Part shown: positions 20,756-30,778 of the stretch, piece after piece
Layout of the letters: each line of letters opens with the position of its first letter
How positions within the stretch are numbered: position 1 is the first letter of the stretch
From: Corbicula japonica
Lineage: Eukaryota > Mollusca > Bivalvia > Venerida > Cyrenidae
Reading direction: 5' to 3'
Assembly (NCBI GenBank): GCA_038501625.1
Contig: JAZAYU010000061.1
Location: forward strand, 2,158,303-2,222,302
DNA: 64,000 nt
The notes under the pieces: generated by a model
The model's input: the letters and a program-made list of their open reading frames with translations, nothing else
The model's database searches: none
Told to the model about the DNA's origin: nothing
Program-made: the position numbers and the translations under genes

Positions 20756-21776
20756 TAGGGATGGCATCGACTACTCGAGTACTCGGGTACTCGATCGAAC
20801 GTCCGAGTATCGAGTACTAAATCTACTACTCGAGTAATCGGAAAAAAATAAAATTTTTGATATAAAAAACGAATTCAGTTTATTTTGTTTATAATTCGTT
20901 TCGATATACGGCACGGTGGCAATTAGACACAATGCGCGATGCATTTAATCGCCACAGGTGACGTATTTTACGCATTGAAGTTGAAGTGTCATTGTTGTGA
21001 AATAACAAACTGCCAAATAAGAGTCCCAACTGGCACTTGTCAATAATGTCAATTAGCAATGTTTTTATAGCGGTAATACAGATCTATTGTTTGCCAATCA
21101 CCTGTGGTACCCATTTCGCACAGATGTATTGTTTGACATTTAGATAATTGGCGCTCTATACAGAAAATCAGGACCGCCCAATATAGTCGTTGATTGGTTC
21201 ACTCGCATGTGATGATATTTTTTTTGTGAATGACGCGAACTAATCTATGAATATTAATAAAAATAGAAAGATAACCGTTGATTAACTTAAAAAGATGGTA
21301 ATGTTTAGTATCACATTCTGTAATTAAACACCGAAATCAATACCTGTATTACATCAGCAAAATGCCTCCCGCAAAGTCGTCTGCATGGAGTTACTTCAAA
21401 CGGGCAGCGGACGAAAAAACAGTCAAATGTAGTTCCAAGTTGGTCTACGACGGGGGTAAATGCATGCTTAACCATCTTAAGTTGAAACATGATACGAGAC
21501 CACGCCCAAAGAGCAGACAGACGAGCCCCATGGTTTTAGTTTAGTTCGATTAATTTATTTGATTTGATTATTTCACGAAAGATATAACACAATTTTGTTG
21601 TGTAAGTATCTTTTTTAATATGTGGTATATGGTATAAATACAGAATAGGTTGAAGCTGATATTACACGAACGGAATAATCCCCATTAAAATCGGAAATCG
21701 TTCGAGTACTCGAGTACTCGATTGGAAAATCGTTCGAGTACTCGAGTACCAATTTTACTACTCGTTGCCATCCCTA
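20756..21776 (+). mobile_element. hAT-1, non-autonomous hAT element
   Basis: Ends TAGGGATGGCATCGACTACT and, reversed, TAGGGATGGCAACGAGTAGT, bounded by 8-bp duplications ATGGAAAT (20748-20755 and 21777-21784). Eight-base duplications and TAGGG/CAGGG-type ends are hAT hallmarks. Subterminal ACTCGAGTACTCGAGTA copies cluster at both ends, as expected of transposase-binding sites. At 1,021 bp it cannot hold a full transposase; only a BED-finger relic remains. Confidence 0.92.
21362..21544 (+). pseudogene. BED zinc-finger relic of a hAT transposase
   Basis: A 60-codon frame that I read as the N-terminal BED-type zinc finger of a hAT/ZBED-like transposase. Visible family features, in order: an aromatic SAWSYF block at residues 7-12, a KCSSK segment at about 21-25, a YDGG turn at about 28-31 and LNHLKLKH at about 36-43, giving the His and His of the finger. 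The usual second cysteine of the Cys-x2-Cys pair appears to be missing, perhaps by a two-residue deletion, so zinc binding may be lost. The frame ends soon after; the dimerisation and catalytic domains are absent. It lies inside hAT-1, whose ends and target duplication support the assignment. BED fingers bind DNA at transposon ends. Whether this remnant is expressed cannot be told. Confidence 0.7.
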
Positions 21777-21784
21777 ATGGAAAT
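21777..21784 (+). repeat. Target-site duplication of hAT-1 (right)
   Basis: ATGGAAAT, identical to the left copy. Confidence 0.92.
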
Positions 21785-22683
21785 ATTTTGATTTTTTTCT
21801 GGTTTTAAATAATTCCTGCTAAGCTTACATCTACAAAACATACCCTGCATCAGGCCTGCCAAATCTCCGGATTTTATCCGAAATCTCAGGATTTTAAGTT
21901 ACTTCTCCGGATCTCCGGATTTATAGTCAAAATCTCCGGATTTCTATGGAATTGCAAAAAATATAGATTAATTAAACCTTATGCAAAAGTTGTGCAATGA
22001 ACATAATAGTTATTCTACTGCGGTCCCAGGCTGTCAAGCGGTCATACTTTTTCCTAGTTTTTAGTCTTGTTCCTACTTTTTCCTACTATTTTACAAAAAC
22101 CTCCTACTATTCCTACTTTTTTGTCAGATGGACAAAAGAAAAAATCTATTTCTTTTAAAAGGAGATTTAAAAAAAATTTTTTTTTTGTGTTCAGAAAGTA
22201 ATGTACTTGTAAATGTCATACCTGTATTCATATTGATAAGTGTGAAGTTCTATGAATTTCTTCTGTCTACATAACTACCGCTATTGGTCTAACAGGCCTG
22301 ACAATGTCATTTGTCTAAGTCAAAAATAGAAATAAAGGGGTTATAAAACTCATGTGGGTAAAATAGATAACAGTAAATTTCATTAATGCCAAGTGAGTGT
22401 TGAAAACTCCTTAAATGCAAGTTTTTAAAACTGATTATTTAACCGTTTAAATTGCAAAAAAGTATTTTTTTAACAGGAAATCACCTTTAAACACCTCAGA
22501 AATAGTCATAACTTTATACATCGTAGAAAAGGTCTGACCGTCATTCTCATGTGATAGAAAGTGGCCAAAATGTTAGGAGTATTTAGAGGAATGTTTGAGC
22601 CATCTAGCAAGCCTCCTAGCGTAACCTTTAAAACCTTTAAGACCTGTAATTTCAGAGCAAACTTAAAAGCTTTTAAATCTTCT

Positions 22684-22866
22684 CAGGGCTTTTTTTTTCT
22701 TCTTTAGTAGAGACAGTCTTCTCCTCAGAAAATTTCTTAAAAATCTTGCAGTTTTCTGCAAAAAGTAACTTTACATAAGATATTTTATTTCCCTTACAGA
22801 AGAAATAATGTTATTTTCCCCCAAAATATTGGGCATGGGTCCCATCCCTTGGCATTGAAAAACACC
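22684..22866 (+). mobile_element. TCGGGGC-type TIR element, copy 2 (worn)
   Basis: CAGGGCTTTTTTTTTCTTCT, CTCCTCAGAAAATTTCTTAA, GCAGTTTTCTGCAAAAAGTA and GGGCATGGGTCCCATCCC follow the same order as copy 1 read on the opposite strand. A further fragment (GGGTATGGGCCCCTTCCCC) is at ~23363. Confidence 0.7.
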
Positions 22867-23520
22867 TGGTTCTGAAAAATCTATAAAAAGGCCAAAAAGC
22901 CTGTAGTTTTCACTCAAAATCTATAGACTCCCAGCCTTGTCACTGTAATGGTTGCACTACTGTATTTCTCCCCCTCCCTTCTTTTTGAGTTTTTTCAGAA
23001 TGCTGTTGTGTTCACCAGCAAGATACATTAAGATGTTGGCAGTAGTGTTTTCAAGACCATGGGTTTTCCATGTATTCAGCATTTATAATGTAACTCAGCA
23101 TTTTTCAAAATGACCAATTATTTATTGCAACTGAGCACTGCTTGCGTTATGAATGTCTGAATTTTTTCAATGAGAATTCTAACAAATGCTGAGTTGTAAA
23201 ATTTATTTTTTTAAATCAGGTCTGGTGATATGTTTACACTATTGCAACTGTGGGCAAAAGCATTTATAGCAAAGTTTAGATATAAAACATGCCTATTACA
23301 GATATATGTGGTTTTAGAGTAGGTTTCCATGTCAATTAACTTTTTTCCCCAAAATTAAAAAGGGTATGGGCCCCTTCCCCTACACTTGTATACTGATACA
23401 AATGTATATGTTATGCTTTTTCAATGAGAATTCTAACAAATGTATCCTTTATTAATTAGTTATTTTGAAATATTTACAGTAAAAGGCCTTTTTAGACTTG
23501 AGCCTTTATAAAACCTCTTT

Positions 23521-23786
23521 TTTATGCCCCCACGAAGTGTGAGGCATATAGAGTTGCATTCATAATGCCCCCTCGGTGAGGGTCATAGAGAGTTGCACTT
23601 GTCCCTCTCTCATCAACTTCTCATTAACCAATAGGCAGAATTCTTTCAAACTTGCAAAGATTGATCCAGCAGGATGTGAAGATGATTGTAAAGAAAATGC
23701 GACTAGTTTAACCACAGTTATGGCCCTTTGTTTTACAAGTGTTCTTATAGCATTTGGGGCATCCATGTCCCCAGGACACAGTCTAG
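23521..23786 (+). mobile_element. HLE-b1, Helentron-like element, short
   Basis: Start TTTATGCCCCCACGAAGTG with pairing GAGGCAT; the 5' end is duplicated (second ATGCCCCCTCGGTGAGGG at ~23566). One core unit with AACTTGCAAAGATTGATCCA and GTTATGGCCCTTTG. 3' end GTCCCCAGGACACAGTCTAG. Confidence 0.75.
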
Positions 23787-24645
23787 TTTTTTCAGGCCTG
23801 CTAAGAGCTCTGATCAAGGTATAACTTGAAACACTGAAAGTCGATATTTTTTCTGCTATAAAACTGCATTTTCATTACTTTTTGAACATCTCTCATAATA
23901 GCAGGAAGACTAAACCCATGGTATTGCTGTAAGTGCTGTTTTTATTCATCAAGATGAGACCCCATTGACCCATACTGACTCCACATAGACATCTCTTTAA
24001 GTTAGCAGTGGCAGTCTGGCTTATGTGTTGGGGCCTCAGCTGGATGACCATGATACATATAATTTGTAACAGAAAGAGTGAAGTCCCAACTCTGAAAAAC
24101 TGTTTATGTATTCCTACTTTTGAGGAAAAAGTTCCTACTTTTTCCTACTTTTCGCCTACTATTTTGTCAAAAGGGTTCCTACTTTTTTCCTACTTTTTGA
24201 AGAAAGATCACTTGACAGCCTGCTGTCCCACATTTCCTGTTTATTACGAGATAACGAGGACGTGGTCAGTGACATGCTGCCGCAATGCCTCTGGCAACAA
24301 CTATGCAATGACGGCGTGTCATAAACTAAACAAGGGCCTCGATGCTACACACATCTTTATCTATTTTATTGCATGTTCACTCTAACATTGTCAAAAACAG
24401 GTCTTAACAGGGTTAAAAGAAAGTAAAATAATGAATGATAAAAATAGACAAAGGTAATTTCAAAACAAGATTTTTAAGCATTTCTAACACCATCAGCAAA
24501 ATTCATTTATAAAATTCTTTGAAGAATATCATTATAAAGAAGAATATTATTATTAATTTATAAAAATAGATCATCATCATCATTTTTGTTCAGCCACAGT
24601 CAAAGTGAACAGCAGCAACAAGACATTAAAACATCAACAACAACA

Positions 24646-24676
24646 TCATCATCGTCATCATCGTCATCATCATTGA
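24646..24676 (+). repeat. CAT/CGT trinucleotide microsatellite
   Basis: Runs of CATCATCATCGTCATCATCG; yields a poly-Asp stretch in a minus-strand frame that is not a gene. Confidence 0.9.
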
Positions 24677-24889
24677 AATGTTCAGACAAAATCTCCAGAT
24701 TTTTAATGAACAAGTTTTGGCAGGCCTGCTGCATCTCGCTATAAAAGTCATTAGACAGTGTCCACTGTTGCAAAACTTTGCATTTATATAGCAAATGATA
24801 TTAATCATAGACACCTCTTGGGAGTTTGAACTAAATGCTTTAATTATTAACAGAATAATTTACAAATTACACATTATTTTGGGACAGCC

Positions 24890-25050
24890 CTCGTATGTGC
24901 ATGTGCCAGCTACACTGGTCACATTTTGGTCAGAAATAACCTAATGAATCAAAAAGCCAAAAGTGAAAATTCTGATTGAACAGCATGGATTGTATAGGCT
25001 GATCTGGATCTACACTGTTTGCCATTTGATAATAAACCATGTCCCATGGA
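24890..25050 (-). mobile_element. FB-TTAA element, truncated
   Basis: CTACACTGGTCACATTTTGG, GTCAGAAATAACCTAATGAA and GGCTGATCTGGATCTACACT; both termini lost. Confidence 0.75.
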
Positions 25051-25054
25051 GTCA

Positions 25055-25200
25055 AGGGCTGAAGGTTGTAAAGCTGAGATTGGAAACCAGTCTCAAATCT
25101 CAAGCATCTGATTGGCTGAAATGGCAACTGGTCGCCATTTCAGCCAATCAGATGCTTGAGATTTGAGACTGGTTTCCATGCTCAGTTTTATAGCCTTTTG
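25055..25200. repeat. FB-GCCCAAG palindrome, near-intact
   Basis: GGGCTGAAGGTTGTAAAGCTG ... CTGGTCGCCATTTCAGCC ... CTCAGTTTTATAGCCTTTTG. Confidence 0.9.
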
Positions 25201-25380
25201 CATAGGCTTAATATGCTGATACCTACTTAATATTATGCTACCCAGATGAGGGAGCAATATAGCCACCTCTGTCCGTCCTTTATACTTTTGTCTGGAGCAT
25301 ATCTAAATGAATTCATTTCAAACTTGAATTTATAGGTACCTGGTGATGTATAAGTGCTCAAGAACCATTACTGTGCATAC

Positions 25381-25569
25381 ATCCATCACATGTTCATCAC
25401 ATCCATGCTGTCTAATCAGGATCTAGTGTTTTCTTTTAAATTCATCAAGTTATTCTAACCAAGATGCGTTTTTTTAGATCCAAATCAAATGGCAGGACTG
25501 TGCTGGCTGATCTGGATCTACAATCGTTGCACATGCATTAAAACATGATTATCTGGAGTAAAGGGTTAA
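25381..25569 (+). mobile_element. FB-TTAA element, 5'-truncated and diverged
   Basis: CATGCTGTCTAATCAGGATC, AAGTTATTCTAACCAAGATG, GGCTGATCTGGATCTACAAT and the end TCTGGAGTAAAGGGTTAA. Confidence 0.75.
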
Positions 25570-26100
25570 TTATTCCAAAAATATTTGATCATGTAATTTT
25601 GTGTTACAGTTGGTGTTGTTGTTGTATGTAGATTAATTTAAAAAACTAATGAACAAGATGATCAATTAATTTCTGCCAACAGAAAGGAACTAGTTATCAT
25701 CGTCATTTGAAACCAGTGCAATTTTTCTAATAACTGCACAAATATGCAACTGTGTGTGCATCATTAGGAACATTCACATAATTATTTGAATGACAACAGA
25801 TAATTTGGTAAGAAAACAAACCAAAAACAGTTGTTATGAAAGATAATCATTGATTTGAAGCCATTAATTACCTAATGATTAAGAAAGAACTGATTTTATT
25901 AAGATTATTTTTAAAATTTATTATTGATTTTAAACTTTTTAAATATTTTACATTGTTCACCTAAATAAGAATTTTGTCTCTTAGGTCGGCACGTTCTGCA
26001 TACCGTTTTGTACTTCAGGACGGCAACATTACCTTAGCAAGAGGATAGACGCCATAACTGATAATATTCAGACAGGCTGGACTAGTTGTCTCTCAACCAT
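25570..26100. other. AT-rich stretch with a GC-richer 115-bp tail
   Basis: 25984-26100 follows a pyrimidine tract and a TTAG, is GC-richer than its flanks, and is open in one frame from GTCGGCACG onward (VGTFCIPFCTSG...). No donor site or known domain is visible, so it is only a weak exon candidate. Confidence 0.2.
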
Positions 26101-26200
26101 GGCCAAAAATCATAAAACTAAGATTGTAGACCAATCGCCATTTCAGCCAATCAGATGCTTGAGATTTGAAACTGGTTTCCAGATTTAGTTTTATGCACAT
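26101..26200. repeat. FB-GCCCAAG palindrome with left-arm deletion
   Basis: AAATCATAAAACTAAGATTG jumps to CAATCGCCATTTCAGCCAAT; right arm complete to TTTAGTTTTATGCAC. Confidence 0.8.
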
Positions 26201-26292
26201 GAGTTGTGTATCAATAAAAAAGTAACAGTTGTATTAACACTGAGTATGTTATGTAATATGAGAAATGCATGCATTCACATCAGTGTGCAAGT

Positions 26293-27322
26293 GAGGCACG
26301 CCACGGGAAAAGGTACCTTCGGTCATTTTTCGGCGTTAGCTGTCTAAGCTCACTTTTGACCTAGTTTTTCGACCAATGAAATATTGTAAATAAAATTTAT
26401 TATGCAGCGGGAAAATCAAATAGATTATTTTGATTGGTTATTAGTGGGTCTTGTTAATGATTACCGTAACGATTTTTATATTGTGTGTAAGTATTTACCT
26501 GGCGCTTTATGTTCGGGCATTTTCGTTTTAAAAAGCGTTAATTGTATTGGAGAAAAAGATATTTACGGTATAAATAACCAATTAAGTCAATTGATGGCTT
26601 AAATACGATTTTATATGGAATATTCATAGGTGTCAGGTAAACACTCGAGTACAATACACAGTGTAAAACGACAGAGAAGTGCAGATATTTCTGGTTCTTA
26701 CTGGTTCCTTTCTAGTTCCTTTAATACTGATTGTTAATTTCAAGTCCAGATGTTCAAAACGCCTTGGTGTAGTGGTTATCACACTCGCCTCTCAAGCGGA
26801 GGCCCCGGGTTCAATGCTCGGGAAGCACACTTTCTTTTAAAGTTAATTTACGTAAAAGTTGGTAGATTTCGCTCTTGTAACAAGTTGTTATTATTTTCAT
26901 TTATTGTATTTTAATGACATTTTTTCATCATTAGTGCTAACTCTACCAGAGGTATTTTATTGAAACTGAATGTACAGTTAATGTTAGACAGTCTTCTTTA
27001 ATCGACGTATTATCACCAGACGAAATTTTTGCACGGTCTTTATTTCTTTCTTTCTTATATATAAAAATCTTTTCCATCAACGCCGTTTATCTTTTTTAAA
27101 GATATTTCTTGTTTGTGTTATTTTTGTTGTTACTATATTTTAAAAGAACTTTCAAATTTCTATTATTTTCTCATAACAAAACAGTGATTTTGTTACACAT
27201 TTTGACAATAAAATGGTATTATTACCGCGAATTGCATAATAATGTCGTCTGCTCAACTTTATGACGTCGTTTCATGGATTGACGTCAACTGCCCGAAGGT
27301 ACCTTTTCCCGTGACGTGCCTC
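26293..27322. mobile_element. 1.03-kb TIR element (GAGGCACGYCACGGG ends)
   Basis: Left GAGGCACGCCACGGGAAAAG then GTACCTTCGG; right, reversed, GAGGCACGTCACGGGAAAAG then GTACCTTCGG. Flanked by AAGT on both sides (26289-26292 and 27323-27326). It appears to sit in a worn FB-TTAA copy. Interior has a 66-codon frame (26402-26602) without known domains and a tRNA-like relic. Confidence 0.82.
26761..26828 (+). pseudogene. tRNA-like relic (Glu-CTC-like) inside the TIR element
   Basis: TGGTGTAGTGGTTATCAC matches a tRNA D-arm/A-box. An anticodon-loop-like CTCTCAA follows, then CCGGGTTCAATGCTCGG, a T-arm with a near-consensus B-box. The acceptor stem (GCCTTGG against GAAGCAC) does not pair, so it is probably not a working tRNA; it may be an internal Pol III promoter relic. 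Confidence 0.5.
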
Positions 27323-27326
27323 AAGT

Positions 27327-27465
27327 ACATGCCGTCTAATCAGGATCTATACAATTTAATTAACTTCGACCTAGAAGTGCACAGACTGCATTAATCTGCT
27401 GGCTAAGCTGGATCTGCGTAAAGTCAAACTTGGGATAAAGCTGTTTCTATGGGATTAGGGGTTGA
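27327..27465. repeat. FB-TTAA remnant, strongly decayed
   Basis: CATGCCGTCTAATCAGGATC and CTGGCTAAGCTGGATCTGC remain. Confidence 0.45.
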
Positions 27466-28438
27466 AACACTGAAATTCCATTAATTTCTTGTTCATTTGA
27501 GAACTTCTACTTCGTTATTAATCATTGAGACTTTAAATGGTGCATTGACTATAAATGAAAATTGAATTGAAGCCCATGTTAGATTCGTTGAATTGGATGA
27601 TTACAGCATCTCTTTTGTACCTGTATTTCAAAAATGAAAAAAAAATATACAAAATTTGGAAATTCTGAAATATGTTTCTAATTAAACGAAACTAATAATA
27701 GTATAACCAATATTTGTTCAGCTAATGCATCATTTTGCTAGAATCATTAATTAAATGTTCACTAAGTTTGATGACCATCTGAGTTCACTGATACATTGCA
27801 ATTAATTCTTAATTTTTTGTCCTTTTATATCCTTGATTGTAGGGACATATTGTCATTCAGTTAAATGAATGATTTTTCTGGACATTACTGAAGAAAATGG
27901 TAATTGAAATATGACCTGTAGAAGTATGTGGTGTTTTTCTTGGAAAATGACTGATTGTGTTTCACATTAGCAGTATTGGAGAACATTTAATTCTGAAAAG
28001 TATCAAACCTTTATAATGTTTCGGTTTTCTTTATCAATGAGCCTTGGTTTAATTGTGATATCTGAGTATTATTATGTCAAGTTTCATGTTTAACTTATCC
28101 ATTTCAGAATTAAAAATTGAACCGACTTTCTGCTGAAACTTCAACAGATTCAGTTAAAGGCGCAGCACTTTCTTATTGGAAAATCTTGTTTTTTTTACTC
28201 TAACTATTTATTAATTAAAATCATAAATTAATTTCAGTGTTTTGTACTAGCCGTGCAAGATCTTTGATTGACATTTAATTTTATTACCTGATGCTCTGTG
28301 CCGTTTACACAAATTGATCATTAGAATTTAAAAAATATTTAGATGTACAGGGCTTATCCAGTCAGAAATAAAATCAGCAAGGCAAACAAAATTTTATATT
28401 AAAAATGTGCTTTTTGTCACTTCTTGGCCCTCTCCTCC
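27466..28438. other. ~1 kb AT-rich stretch, no gene seen
   Basis: No repeat family or convincing open frame recognised. Confidence 0.5.
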
Positions 28439-28701
28439 TTAACTAATACTTTATTGCATGGGCAAACAGTGTAGATCCAGATCAGCTGGCACATCTGTGC
28501 CATCTGATAAGGATCTAAACTGTTCGCTTTTTGATTAATTAGATTATTTCTGACCATAAGGCAAACAGATGTGCCAGCTGATAAGGATCTAAAGTCTTAG
28601 CTTTTTGATTAAATAGATTATTTCTGACCATAAAGCAAACAGATGTGCCAGCTGAGCTGCACTTGGTCACACATGTGTAAAAAGGCAGAGGGAAGGGTTA
28701 A
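28439..28701 (+). mobile_element. FB-TTAA element with internal tandem duplication
   Basis: TTAACTAATACTTTATTGCA start. The block GCTTTTTGATTAATTAGATT through GATAAGGATCTAAA occurs twice in tandem. Ends GGAAGGGTTAA. Confidence 0.82.
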
Positions 28702-28819
28702 ATACTCACAGAGGCAAGTGCCTCCCTGTGCCTCATCGTGGCAACAGGCTTGGCTAGTTATGAACCTTCCCCAGTTTACATAGCCGACTCAAGGTCAAGG
28801 TCGCCAGTGATGTTTGAAG

Positions 28820-28827
28820 ATTTGAAC
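28820..28827 (+). repeat. Target-site duplication of hAT-2 (left)
   Basis: ATTTGAAC just before TAGGGTTTCA; repeated exactly at 32255-32262. Confidence 0.92.
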
Positions 28828-28890
28828 TAGGGTTTCATAATCAGACAAAAATCATAATCGATCATCGGAAAAACCCTTTTCGATCAATCA

Positions 28891-30433
28891 TTATGTCTCC
28901 CCCCCTCTGGGGGAGACATATTGTTTTTGCCCTGTCCGTCTGTCCGTCTGTCACACTTCGTTTCCACTCAATAACTCGAGTACCCTTTGACCCAGAGCCT
29001 TAAAACTTCATAGGGTGATAGCCCTTATTGAGTAGAAGAACCCTATTGATTTTGGGGTCAGTAGGTCAAAGGTCAAGGTCACAGCGACCCAAAGAGTGAA
29101 AACCGTTTCTGCTCAATAACTCGAGTACCCTTTGACCCACAGCCTCCAAACTTCATAGGGTGATAGCCCTTATTGAGTAGAAAAACCCTATTGATTTTGG
29201 GGTCAGTAGGTCAAAGGTCAAGGTCACAGTGACCCAAAGAGTGAAAACCGTTTCCGCTCAATAACTCAAGTACCCTTTGACCCAGAGCCTTCAAACTTCA
29301 TAGGATGATAGCTCTGATTGAGTAGAAGAACCCTATTGATTTAGGGGTCAGTAGGTCAAAGGTCAAGGTCACAGTGACCCGAAGAGTGAAAACCGTTTCC
29401 GCTCAATAACTCAAGTACCCTTTGACCCAGAGCCTCCAAACTTCATAGGGTGATAGCCCTTTTTAAGTAGAAGAACTCTATTGATTTCGGGGTCAGTAGG
29501 TCAAAGGTCAAGGTCACAGTGACCCGCAGAGTGAAAACCGTTTCCGCTCAATAACTCGAGTACCCTTTGACCCAGAGCCTTCAAACTTCATAGGGTGATA
29601 GCCCTTATTGAGTAAAAGAACCCTATTGATTTTGGGGTCAGTAGGTCAAAGATCAAGGTCACAGTGACCCAAAGAGTGAAAACCGTTTCTGCTCAATAAT
29701 TTCAGTACCCTTTGACCCAGAGCCTTCAAACTTCATAGGGTGATAGCCCTTATTGAGTAGAAGAACTCTATTGATTTTGGGGTCAGTAGGTCAAAGGTCA
29801 AGGTCACAGAGGCCCAAAGAGTGAAAACCGTTTCTGCTACATAATTTGAGTACCCATTGACCCAGGGACTTCAAACTTCATAGGTTGATAGCCATTATAG
29901 AGTAGAAGAACCCTATTGATTTCGGGGTCAGTAGGTCAAAGGTCAAGGTCACAGGGGCCTGAAGAGTTAAAACTGTTTCCGCTCAATAACTGGAGAACCG
30001 TTTGACCATAGCCTGCAAAATTCATAGGGTGATAGCCCTTTTTGATTAGAAGAATCCTATTGATTTTGGGTTCAGTAGGTCAAAGGTCAAGGTCACAGGG
30101 GCCTGAAGAGTGAAAACTGTTTCCACTCAATAAAAGGAGTTCTATTTTACCCAGACCATTCAAACTTCATACGATGGCTGTCCTTATTGAGTAGATGACT
30201 CCTATTGACTTTGAGGTCAGTAGGTCAAAGGTCAAGGGTACAAATTACTGGAGTACCGCTTGACCCAGAGCATTCAAACTAAATAGGGTAATAGCCCTTA
30301 TTGAGTAGAAGAACCCTATTGATTATGGGATCAGTAGGTCAAAGGTCAAGGTCACAGGGGTATGGGCGCAGGGGGGAGGGGGTGGGGGGGGGATGGGGGG
30401 GGCGGCGCAGGGGAGAGACATGCGTTTTTCACA
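28891..30433 (+). mobile_element. HLE-c1, element with 145-bp tandem core
   Basis: 5' hairpin ATGTCTCCCCCCCTCTGG/GGGGGAGACAT. About ten tandem units; AACCGTTT marks at 29101, 29246, 29391 and 29536 show a strict 145-bp period. Units carry TCAAACTTCATAGGGTGAT and AGGTCAAAGGTCAAGGTCAC. 3' GGGGAGAGACATGCGTTTTT is inverse to the 5' end; the terminal hairpin/CTAG seen in HLE-c2 is lost. Confidence 0.8.
30365..30415 (+). repeat. G-rich tract
   Basis: Several runs of 3-9 G (for example GGGGGTGGGGGGGGGATGGG) replace the short GCAGGGGGGAGACAT of HLE-c2. Has the pattern of a potential G-quadruplex. Confidence 0.8.
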
Positions 30434-30778
30434 ATATAATTGAAGCATTTACAATAACAATGTACATGCTTTAATAAAGAAGAATTTCATGTGTAGGATT
30501 TCTTTATTAATATTCTAGCAACAAAAATACTCATAATTTGTTATTACAATGCATTTTTTTTCTATTGTGCAAAAAAAGCAAATTCAAAGTGATATTGTTA
30601 AGAATCTTATGCTTAAGGCATGCAAAACAAACAAGATATTCTTTAGAAGGGAATTTGTTTAAAAAAATAGGAAAAAAATTAATTGGGGACGAGAATGGGG
30701 TCAAAATTTTGTCATTCCCATCGTGCAATGAGGGCCCTGTATAGAACTACTGTATTATCACAAAGGGATAACAATGTT

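Larger units (their letters stand above)
22027..24222. mobile_element. Possible nested TIR element (CAGGCTGTCAAG ends)
   Basis: CAGGCTGTCAAGCGGTCATA at left and, reversed, CAGGCTGTCAAGTGATCTTT at right, each followed inward by several TTCCTACTTTTTCCTACT-type subterminal repeats. No clear target duplication. The 125-codon frame at 24008-24385 runs through the right subterminal repeats and is not credible as a gene. Confidence 0.55.
21851..24728. mobile_element. Probable hAT-like element (CAGGCCTGCCAAA ends)
   Basis: CAGGCCTGCCAAATCTCC at left and, reversed, CAGGCCTGCCAAAACTTG at right, flanked by CTGCAT on both sides (21845-21850 and 24729-24734). AATCTCCGGATTT-type subterminal repeats occur four times at the left and once (AATCTCCAGATTT) at the right. 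The duplication is 6 bp exact rather than 8, so superfamily is uncertain. It contains other elements. Confidence 0.6.

Noticed and set aside
22019..24230. 8-bp target duplication for the CAGGCTGTCAAG element
   Set aside because: Flanks TGCGGTCC and CTGTCCCA do not match well enough.
24008..24385. 125-codon open frame
   Set aside because: Runs through the TTCCTACTTTTTCC subterminal repeats of a TIR element; no domain seen.
24600..24814. Poly-Asp and poly-Met frames
   Set aside because: Translation of the CAT/CGT microsatellite.
26761..26828. Functional tRNA-Glu gene
   Set aside because: Acceptor stem does not pair and the anticodon stem is imperfect; recorded as a relic.
28891..30433. Proven nuclear-receptor enhancer
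   Set aside because: Motif matches alone do not show binding; kept as a testable hypothesis.
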